In this document: positions 10,661-19,720 of the stretch, one piece after another
How positions within the stretch are numbered: the stretch's first letter is position 1
How the letters are laid out: the number at the start of each line of letters is the position of its first letter
Assembly: GCA_001929475.1 (NCBI GenBank)
Contig: LXFE01000143.1
Location: 1 to 52,506, forward strand
Reading direction: 5' to 3'
Origin: Neolecta irregularis DAH-3
Taxonomy: Eukaryota > Ascomycota > Neolectomycetes > Neolectales > Neolectaceae
DNA: 52,506 bases
Notes under the pieces: generated by a model
The model's database searches: none
Seen by the model: the letters and a program-made list of their open reading frames with translations, nothing else
What the model was told of the DNA's origin: nothing
Made by a program: the position numbers and the translations under genes

Positions 10661-10685
10661 CTAACCCTAACCCTAACCCCTAACC
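10661..10685. repeat. telomere-like repeat / possible telobox
   Basis: CTAACCCTAACCCTAACCCCTAACC, starting 13 bases after the terpene synthase stop and 173 bases before the peroxidase start. One unit carries an extra C. In several fungi AACCCTA boxes are promoter elements bound by Tbf1-type Myb proteins. A regulatory role for the peroxidase gene is possible but is inference. Confidence 0.8.
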
Positions 10686-10858
10686 AAACTTCTGTCAAGA
10701 ATCACTGTTCATACATGTACACGTTAACTCCAACGTGATATACTTTTTATAAATAGAATGCGTACATCATTATTTAAAGAAATTTGATACTAGAATTGAA
10801 TATTGTGCTAGTAATCCTCTAAATATTTTGCCCCGCTTTCTATCCACAACTCTTGAAT

Positions 10859-11895
10859 ATGTTAGCGTCCGCCCGTGACTTCAAGTATATTCTGTTGTTT
10901 CTTCGTATCTAATTTAAAAGTGCTGTTCGCAAAGCTATCCGAGATATTCTTCCGCAAAAAGGATACGACGATGGAAGTGCAGGACCGGTTCTCGTTCGTC
11001 TCGCATGGCATTGTAGTGGTACATACGACAACGAATCAAATACGGGTGGTTCAAATGGAGCCACCATGCGCTTCGCAATCGAAGCAAACGATCCGGCAAA
11101 TGCAGGTCTCCAGCAAGCCCGCGACTTTCTTGAACCAGTTAAAATGAAGTTTCCGTGGATTAGTTATGGCGATCTGTGGACTTTATCTGTACTATTTTTA
11201 TTTATGAGATATACTGAGACCAGGGCGTTGAGGCTATCAAAGCTATGGGCGGGCCAGATGTTCCTTGGCAAGGAGGTCGCTTGGACCATACCGACGATTC
11301 AGACGTCCCTGCGAATGGAAGATTACCAGATGGGGCCAAAGGAGAGGACCACTTGAGAAATATTTTCTATCGAATGGGGTTTAATGACCAAGAAATCGTT
11401 GCGTTGAGTGGTGCACATAATCTGGGGCATCGCCTATTCTAATCTCCATAAACTGATAAGTCAGACGATGTCATGCAGATCGATCTGGTTTCGAAGGGCC
11501 ATGGGTAAATAATCCGACTCGATTCTCAAATACCTAGTTCAACCTCTTTTAAAATTCAACTAATATCCAGTTTTAGATTGATGTTGAATGAAGATTGGAA
11601 ACTTGGACATAATTCAGTTGGAGTCCAGCAGTTTAGTGATTCTCGTAAACGCTTGATGATGTTGCCTTCTGATATGGCTCTTGTTCGTGATCCTCAGTTC
11701 AGGAAATGGGTAGAGCTATATGCCCAAAATCGGGAATTATTTTTCAAGGACTTCGCAAACGCATTTGGAAAATTAGTTGAACTTGGAATACAACGGGATA
11801 GCCAAGGGAATGTCATGAAAAAGGGATTGCAAAAGGGTAATGTCAAGGTCGACATTTCAGGGCCGGAAAGAGATGTTTCTAAAAGCAAGTTATAG
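10859..11895 (+). CDS. CCP1: cytochrome c peroxidase-type class I heme peroxidase
   Basis: Reduces H2O2 with ferrocytochrome c or a related electron donor. Five exons were rebuilt: 10859-10884, 10921-11188, 11224-11426, 11465-11536, 11571-11895. The joined protein reads [19 protein letters not shown] at its start. It keeps the distal [11 protein letters not shown], the proximal histidine in [13 protein letters not shown], the Trp of GFEGPW (yeast Trp191 position) and [10 protein letters not shown]. The third intron (11427-11464) starts with GC instead of GT, yet joins the frame exactly. Introns are 34-38 nt. The short N-terminus has no mitochondrial presequence, so the enzyme may be extramitochondrial, or a targeting exon lies upstream unseen. 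It converges with the TBC gene. Confidence 0.88.
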
Positions 11896-12007
11896 AGTTT
11901 GAGTCGATTGAATTCAGCCTATGTTAGTATGTAACAATTAGTCTCTACCAGACTTCTATACAATAAAAGTAATGCTACCCGACAACTCCAAAATGACCAT
12001 ATTACTA

Positions 12008-13726
12008 CTAATCACGACCAACATTTCTTACTAATTGAATAAATTCATCCTCTTTGCCTAGATCCCATGGTCGAGGTTTAAACCGAAATATATTTAAAAC
12101 ATCCGCCTTGTCACCGTATAGTAAACCCTCCATCTTAGAAATCACACCTAGTAATGCTCGAAGGAGAAATCTGTCGCCTTCAAAGAAATAAATATCGCAA
12201 ATGCGAAATACGATGCCCAGGGGCGCATGGGCAGCGAATAATGAAAGTACAATAGGTTCGAGGTACAATTGTACGGGAAGCTCGAGGGCAATATGGAGAT
12301 GGCAATACAACTTTGGAAGTTTCTTTTGAAACCGATTTGAGAAAATGCGTGAAAAATTTTCGATCTGTTTGTCAGATATGTATTACTAGTACATACAGCT
12401 AGAGTATCGCATGTTAAAAGGGCGAGAGGGATTGGACGATTAAGGATGTTTGCCAAGGCGATGAATGCGAGTTGTCTGGGGATATTGAGTAATAGAATAG
12501 CTGCGATCAAATGAGCTCCGGGGACATATCCGATATCCTTTCGATAGAAAGCATATGCCTGATAATCAATCATTAATTTTGATAGACATACCATCAACAA
12601 ATCGGTTAGATCTTGCTTCAATGAGGTTTGAAAGATCTTTAGTCCAGGGAATGTTGCATTTACATCAAGATAAATCTGTTCAAACGTGGCGCGTGAATTC
12701 TCGTCTCTTCTGGGATTACACTTTTTCGCTCGATCGAGCGCAATTTGAAAGGTGTTTGGGCTCAAGGCTAAAGCATTTCCAATTGCTTTCTCCCAGACTT
12801 GACCGCGAACTATTGGAGGAAGCCCACTCCACCACAGCTCACGAACACCCTCGTCGTCGATACTAAAGTAAGCGTTGAGTAGAAGGAAAGTTACGCTGTA
12901 TCCCAGTTTGGTATCAAGGTTTTTTCCCACACTTTAGCAGTTTCAGCTAATGACCGTTCGCGTTCGATCCGTTCTATTATTTCTCGCTCCTTTTTTTCCT
13001 TTTCTGAAATTAATTAATTTTGATAAAGTAAGGCACACCAGCTCGAACAGCCTTCTTCATCATACGCTCATATTCCGCCAAGTGCTTTTGGTCTTCTTTC
13101 TTGCTTTTTGGAGGAAGCCAACTGGGTCGAGTTTTGCTCAAGATCTTTTGCTTTTCTTTGCTGATTGGCATTGGATCAATGACTATCTCGGAGGGTCTAG
13201 CGGGAAGTGATTGGGTCTTTCCCACCCGATAATGGGTGATTGTAAGAGATGTTTGGGCAGCAAGACGGGCAGTGATTTCTCTGGCATCTGGGCCAAGAGC
13301 TTTGTGGTACGTACGGGAATATTGAGATCTGATTTTTATGGGGCTGAGAGGGACGTTGTAGAATACTGTATCCTCTGGTACGTCGTCGTCGTCGTCGCAT
13401 TCTTGTTCAAGTTCTTTGATGGTCTTTCTGTGGGGTTTCAAACATGAAGATCCGCCAGTGCTTCTGCGTCTTTGCTCACGGAAGCCGCTGTGCAAATGAT
13501 CGGCAGAGGTTGTAGGCAGCGTATACATTGTGGAAGGGGTAATTTTGCGGGATCCTGCGAGCTGACGGCCCAAGAATGGCGTGCTGGCGGATTTGGGGAG
13601 TTTTCGTGGGTATACATCGTCGAGCTGGACGTCTTCAAAGTCGTCTCCAAAGTCCATTTTGCAAGAATGGGCCATGGACGAGCGGGAATGGGTGGACATT
13701 GTTTCTGCCTTGTCGTAGACGGCCAT
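12008..13726 (-). CDS. TBC-domain protein lacking both catalytic fingers
   Basis: Belongs to the TBC (Rab GTPase-activating) fold. The N-terminal about 240 residues are acidic and low-complexity, then a conserved block PSWLPPKSKKEDQKHLAEY leads through introns into a charged helix (EKEKKEREIIERI) and the TBC domain: GVRELWWSGLPPIVRGQVW, LDVNATFPGLKIFQ, YAFYRKDIGYVPGAHL, LANILNRPIPLALL, KKLPKLYCHL, YLEPIVLSLF and DIYFFEGDRFLLRALL. The usual IxxDxxR arginine finger reads IYLDVNA and the YxQ glutamine finger reads YVPG, so classical dual-finger catalysis should be absent. It resembles a fungal TBC family with the same PSWLPPK block. Introns are about 28-36 nt. It faces the G-gamma gene head-to-head. 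Confidence 0.88.
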
Positions 13727-13786
13727 TCTGGTGGTTGGTTGCTTATGTTGGGATGTATGCGCTTTTCTATATGCACAGACTGTATC

Positions 13787-13803
13787 GCAGTGTATGCGCA
13801 GTG
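13787..13803. repeat. 17-mer shared with 28655-28671
   Basis: GCAGTGTATGCGCAGTG occurs here, in the shared upstream region of the TBC and G-gamma genes, and again at 28655-28671 in the first intron of the LYAR-type gene. It is internally repetitive (GCAGTG twice). It could be a regulatory site or a trace of a small repeat. Confidence 0.55.
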
Positions 13804-14003
13804 AATGCCGTCTACTGCTGTCTGACCATTTCTAGGATGGTTCTATACCACATAATATACATGCATATACTGGAAAATATATATACTAGCTGTTCTGAGC
13901 CAATGTATGTATATATGTCTGCCCAAACTAAAGGCCAAGAGTGCGACGAAAGCGGCTGGCCCCAAACGCCATTGCTCTGTCCACTCAATTCCATTCTCCC
14001 GCT

Positions 14004-14305
14004 ATGCCGTCGCCCATTCTCACTCAGAAGCAAGCTGGCCAAAACATGCTCGATCTCAAACTGCGCCGCCTGCAGGAACTGAACGCGCGACTCGCTGAAG
14101 ACCTTGAGCGGCCCCGTATCCCCGTAAGCGAAGCCTGCCAATCGTAAGTAACCCGCTGCCTCAGTGCGAATTTGACCCCACCAGATTGCTCGCCCATGCA
14201 AAGTCAACAAAAGACCATATGGTGCCCTCTATCTGGGGTCCAATAGACAAGAAAGAAGATCCATATACCCTTCAGAGCACCGCGGGTTGCTGTGTCGCTA
14301 TGTAG
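14004..14305 (+). CDS. heterotrimeric G protein gamma subunit
   Basis: Partner of G-beta that anchors the heterotrimer to the plasma membrane in pheromone or nutrient signalling (Ste18/Gpg1 family). Exon 1 (14004-14143) gives MPSPILTQKQAGQNM, then LKLRRLQELNARLAEDLERP. A 41-nt GTAAGT...CAG intron (14144-14184) follows. Exon 2 gives LLAHAKSTKDHMVPSIWGP and ends KKEDPYTLQSTAGCCVAM. The last four residues, CVAM, form a CaaX prenylation box and the preceding cysteine is a likely palmitoylation site. The length of 86 residues is typical of the fungal family. It converges with TERT, the stops being 129 bp apart. Confidence 0.92.
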
Positions 14306-14434
14306 AATTGAGTTGCAGGGGCCAGAAATGTCCTGTATGCCATTTATATCTATCCTTTTGTTATTGTCTTCTTCATCTCAGCACGGTCAAATCGAGATTA
14401 CATTTCTTAGTTACTTTATTAATAAATGATTAGT

Positions 14435-17400
14435 TTAGTACCGGATCTTTTGAAAGACGTGCAGATTCCGGTAATGTACAGCTTTTACCAATATCCCCTT
14501 GTCGTCTTTAACAGACTGCTTTGACATTTCTCGTAACCATCTCAAAACGTCTATATAACGGCCCTTTTTGGCAAAAACATACAAGAAGGCATGATATCCC
14601 AACCTAGGGTTTAGGGGGTCGGCTCGTTGGAATATTTATACATACCATTTAATCCCTTCATTGGTAATAGAGCACTTGCAGTTTCGCGCCAACCCTCGGA
14701 TAATGGTACACTGAAAGTCCAGTATCTGAGATACCACGACTAGAAATAAGTCCATGATAAATATGATTCTCACACTTAATATACTCTCCCAGCGGCTTCG
14801 GGGAAAAGGAAATATATGCGTGTGTACGCATAGCCGCAAGAATGAGATTCTGAAAGATGTTTACAAGAACTGTATATCGCGAATTAAACTCTTCGTCGAA
14901 AAACATTGCGTTTCCCTTCAATCTCATCGAGCTACGGTAAACACAAACCAGTCAATTGGAAACATATACTTGAATATCTTTGACAAAATCGCGGTCCCTG
15001 GATTTTTGTTATATTCCACGGTCAACGTATCCTTGATATCTAAAGTGAACATTCGTCTTTACAAAGACTTACGAACACCATCGTACCGTGAATAGTCTTG
15101 TCGAACATCGAGCGTCTCCGTATTGAGAATATTCCCACAGTAAGGAAATTCTCGAGTCCCGACAAGTCGAGCAACTTTGTGATTATTAATCGTAATTTCA
15201 AAATTGACAAGAGATTTGTCTGGGTTGACAAAACAGCCGTATGCGGGGTTTCCAACAAGATCAGAACAAACCCCTCAAAAACAAGTACCGTCGTGCATGA
15301 TTTGGAGAAACTCTTGAGCATTGTTACGATCAGTCGTGATAAACAGAAAATCATCCACGATACGAATCAACACCTTCAATTTTAAATCAAGTTGACTAAA
15401 AGCACACTCACTCCACTCTGTTCCGTCAAAAATTTGATACAACGTCGCTCGAAATGGCCGTAGAAAAAGTTGCACAGGATAGTTGAAAGGACTGAGCCTT
15501 GGGGAATTCCCTGCACTTGTCTATAGTACCGCTTTCCAATCTACTGGTATCAGCCTAGATCTGGAAAATGGGCTACCTTGACCAGATTATTTGTAATATG
15601 CTGTGTTAATAAATTCAAAACCTCAGACTTCTCCATCAACCCGTAAACCACTCTGTCGACTAAAATCGAATGACGCATGGTATCATTGATAAGTTCATTG
15701 GCAAATTGTTCAAATTGCATCAATTCGAAAGATGGTCGGGCTTTGGTATAAAAGCGCCGGCGAGGACAGTCCAACTTGCAACAAACACTCGCATACTTTT
15801 GTAAAAGATATTCGTCTTCAGTCAACATCTCTTCAATAATCGCCAGCAATTGATCCTGCGAAATAGTATCAAAGCAAGCCTGAATATCTACCTTTGCGAA
15901 ATACAACTTTGGTCATAAAGGTAAGTGACAGAGGTGAGGAAACGCCTTACTTTGGGCGGGGACACTTTTTGAACGTTCTTAGCTTTTGATACATTTCTGT
16001 TGTAGAGAATGCAGAGGCTCCAAGGAGCGATGGGTCTCGTTGCTGCATTGTCAAGCAAGGCGCAATTATACCAGACCTTTTCAAACTGAAGGATGCTATG
16101 CACAGGCCCAAGCACAGAATTAATGCTCGACTGCAAATAAGTATGTGTAGATCCATTATCCCTAATTTCCTAGATCTGTAAGTCTTAATAGACAAAAGGG
16201 CGTTAACTGTTCTCAGTCCCCTTCTTCGGAGATTCATAATCGGCCGTACACCGGCTTCTTTAGGTAGTAAACGAATGAACGAGAAAGACAACTGTCTCCT
16301 CGCCAGAATCCTCGTTGCTTCAATCTACGTCAGCATGGAATACTCTAGGGAATATACCAATGGAACGTCCTGAAACATGGAATGCTTCAAATGATTCAAC
16401 GCTGGTTCCGAGATTTTTTTCCATAAATCATGTCGAAAATACAATACCCTATTTCGCGTCTTTGCGCATTCCGAAATGTAAAAGTGCGAACGGAGTAATG
16501 GAATCACAATGGAATCAAAAATCCAATAAATAAACTCTGCCAGAATTTCTTTACGTTTAGTGATATCCGAGTGGCAGGTTTTTTGGCAGAGTTGCATGGA
16601 CTTAGGAGATAACCAGGTCATTTCCTTGATCTGGAATTAAAGATGAACAATGGGTTCGTACCTTGATGTTTTGTAAAACTTGATGTAGGGAAAAGAGTTC
16701 ATAGCGTCGAAGACGAATAAAAGAGTCAATGTCTAAAGTTGAGAATTTTCGCCTGGGACAAATAGTACAAGACATTACAACCTGAAAATTTCGAGTACTA
16801 CCCCAAAAGGTCTTCGGGATAACGCGAGATATAGATGCTCGAATAAATGCAGATACCTCTTTATAAATAAAATATTGAAAACGATTACCTCGATATGCGA
16901 AGAATCAAGTTCCGTGAGACTCGATTTCTTTTTCGAGAGATATGCCAGTTGGCTAATAGCTATACTAGCTGCCTCGTTCGTAACGGTCAATGGAGCCTGA
17001 CTCATTGGCCATGAATCGTGTTCAATGATCTCCTCATGGAAATATTCGACAGACCCATCTAAGCGCTATAATAAGCAGCGCAAACGGCTCAAAACATACA
17101 GGAACAGGACAATAATATTTTACCATGGCAGAATAGGAACATCGCGAATGTAACTTGATCATACGCGAAACCACGTTTAAAAGATCCATCAATCTTGTTG
17201 GAATTTTGTATCCCTTTTGTCTTGCCGCGCTTAAGATTTCCTTGTCACGGACAGTATAATCTTGAAAAGGCTGAATTGTCTTCTTGCGATCAACAGTGCA
17301 AGTAAATACATTATGCAGTCCAAACTGTCGTGGAAACATGTACTGGAGGATAGTAGAGCAATGGTCAAGATCATCCGGGTTTTTATATCGATTAAAGATA

Positions 17401-18475
17401 TCTTTAGGTCAGGGCACAGATGAGGTGACTCCAGATACGTATTCGACGAAGACCGAACTGGACTTCATTTTTGATGTTGTAAGCTGGACGTGCGTAAAAT
17501 AAGCGAGATCGAACGAATTGAATAGCGTTGGGCGAGGAACTTTATAGGTTTAAAACACGATTCAAATGATTTGCATACGCGTGTGAAGAATTTAGACGAG
17601 GGTATTTAATTGGTTTTTCTGAGCACATCGAGTCCGAGTAGGCTCGTTTATGGTTCCTAGGAAGAGGTGGCCTTTTAAAATCTGGCACGGCGAGATCATC
17701 AAGGTCGATTTTTCTTTTTTTGTCAATTTTAGTGGGGATAGGAAGTGGTTTCAAATCACTCAACGGGGTTCCTATATATTTAGAAAAAGAATTACAAGAA
17801 CAGCGTCACCAGTCAACTGATAGTAATTATCCTTCTCGAGACGCACAAACAAACTAAAACTCAACAAAAGGAGATGCATCAATTCCTCTCCAATGCTATG
17901 CGTCAGTCTAGAGGAAATGTGTCAGAAACACATATGCAGCAAGTCTTGCCAGGTATCATTTCTGAGGGTACTGACATGTGAATTGGGGAATACGCTAACA
18001 AACTCGGCACCAGCAGGGCCAACTGCAGAAACAACGACGCGGTCGCTTCCCTGAGACTGTGAGTCTGGAAGGCAAAAGAAGAGGATACCCAGATGTATCC
18101 GTGCGTGAGAAGATTGTTTGGTTTTTCCTTGCGCTTGATTCCTTGTTTGAAGAGCATTCTAATTACTCGGTAAACTACCTGAATGTCAATGGGGATGGTG
18201 CAGAAGCATACATCTGTCTGTGATGCACTTGGAGGGGATGGAATGTGGTGTAGAGGTTGCGGCAGGGAGTTGCCATTCGAGCACACCAGGATGCCGTCTA
18301 ACAATTCGATTAGATGGAGATGCTCTTTAGGTAGATGTGAAGTGTCTTTCTGCGGAAAAGATACGCAAGGTAAAGCAAACTCGACGATGATCCTGAGTGG
18401 GACAACAGAGGAATAAAACCTCTTTAAAAGGGACAAGGCGGAGACGGGCTCGTATTGAGATGTAAAAGGTGGCAT
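14435..18475 (-). CDS. TERT: telomerase reverse transcriptase
   Basis: Catalytic subunit of telomerase, adding telomere repeats from an RNA template. Reading down the minus strand: TEN domain (LLKRFYSSVVPLR, NLLTHGY, SVFPNSHVSTLR, NYYQLTGTPLSDL); TRBD (RSRLFYARPAYN, FPRQFGLHNVFT, LHSRCSYSAMVKYYCP, SRVIPKTFWGS, T motif YFRHDLWKKIS); RT motifs 1-2 (RLLPKEAGVRPIMNLRRR), A (LYFAKVDIQACFDTI), B' (QGIPQGSVLSTILC), C (IRIVDDFLFIT), D (NPAYGCFVN, FPYCG); and the C-terminal extension to GYHAFLYVFAKKGRY and stop. Catalytic aspartates are present in A and C. I estimate about 1,100 residues and close to 20 introns, among them 14604-14645, 14932-14969, 15040-15072, 15374-15411 and 15541-15576. Joins near 14840, 15253-15288 and 15907-15950 do not fit canonical splice rules. 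The start at 18475 precedes the TEN domain. Confidence 0.93.
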
Positions 18476-19720
18476 GAAGATTGAGCTACATGAGCTGGAT
18501 TGTGAATCGAGTATCAAATTTCAAGGCCGAGTTCAAAGTATATACTGCGAATCAGGCTGGAAGTGGTTGGCGTTGCAAGGAATTGCTGAGTGTCGTGTCG
18601 TGAGGCATGTTAAACACTAGCAATTATCTCAAATGCGTATATATACATTTCATATCACTGTCGCTGGTAGAGGCTTGCAGCGATTGCCGCATTATGAAGT
18701 AGATATTATGCAAAACATTACTCGAGGGCTTTGTTAGGTCCAAGAGTTTCCCATTTTGTTTAGAGACGTATATCTTCATGCATTCTTGTTTGTGAGCAAG
18801 AAAAGAGAACACCGGAAGCAAATATAAACTCATATTTAGGATATCTATAAATCATAAATGAAAAGGAATGAGCTGTTTTGATAGTACTGAAATATGACAA
18901 AGTTTCCCTCTCAAGTATTACCAAAACCACCTTTCAATTTAAAGAGGGGACAATGGTTGTAAGGAAATTTCCAAATTACCCATAATTTGGATCCCTGTTA
19001 TTCATGATATTGTTTCCAGCACTAACAGAAGAATGGAATGGATCCTTCCTGTAGGCATAGGAATTCGATAGCTTGAACAAAATGAGATTATTCTTTATAC
19101 AAGGACTCTAGTGTTATATACCTTATGATAATATAAAATAGCTATATAATGTGATTACTGAAACATTCGGGCGGGTGGCCAACTGGTGTAATATTGTTTA
19201 AAGAGGCGCCTATATATCAGAGATTATTCATTTCATATGACTAATTTGTGCAAATGTCTCGAGAAAGGGTTATGCACAGCATACACAATGAGAGAAGTGT
19301 ACTTTTGGATGGTGGTTCGAGGTTGGGAAATGGATGTCGAGTGGGGGGCCAACCAGAATACCAAATATTCTAATACCATAATTAGCTACTCATCTCCATC
19401 TAGCACTCATCTTCCATTTACATATATTGACCAATTACCATGGTCATTCACCCACTAGAATTGTTTATCTGCATTTTGCATCATCTACTCTTAGCATTAT
19501 CGACCATAGTTGTGCATATACCCCAGCCCATCGTCTTCCTTTGTCATCTTCTATTTCTAGCATTCACCTACCATCTGCATCTACCATTCATCTACCATCT
19601 AATATACCATCTACCTCTAGCATTTTTCCAGCATTCACCTTCAAGCACTTAACCCGCATTTACCATCTGCCTCAAAATTTTATTCCATCAAATTCAAACG
19701 CATCTGCTCCTATTCTCCAA
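18476..19720. other. spacer between TERT and the RhoGEF gene
   Basis: Divergent upstream region of TERT and the RhoGEF gene. The first 900 bases are AT-rich without a credible frame. From about 19390 to 19660 the plus strand is CT-rich with degenerate CATCTACCAT words. It stays open in the RhoGEF frame, so an N-terminal extension from 19427 is possible but low in complexity. Confidence 0.5.

Noticed and set aside
15040-15385. Frames of about 100 codons on both strands near 15.2 kb
   Set aside because: They are shadows of TERT exons D and the C-terminal extension; the conserved residues are in a different minus-strand frame after splicing.
17542-17763. Separate gene starting MSDLKPLPIP
   Set aside because: The Met is internal. 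A short intron upstream joins it to the TEN domain end NYYQLTGTP, so it is part of TERT.
19427-19720. N-terminal extension of the RhoGEF from 19427
   Set aside because: The stretch is CT-rich low complexity (CATCTACCAT words) and the coding-like composition starts only at 19721. It is kept as an alternative, not the main call.
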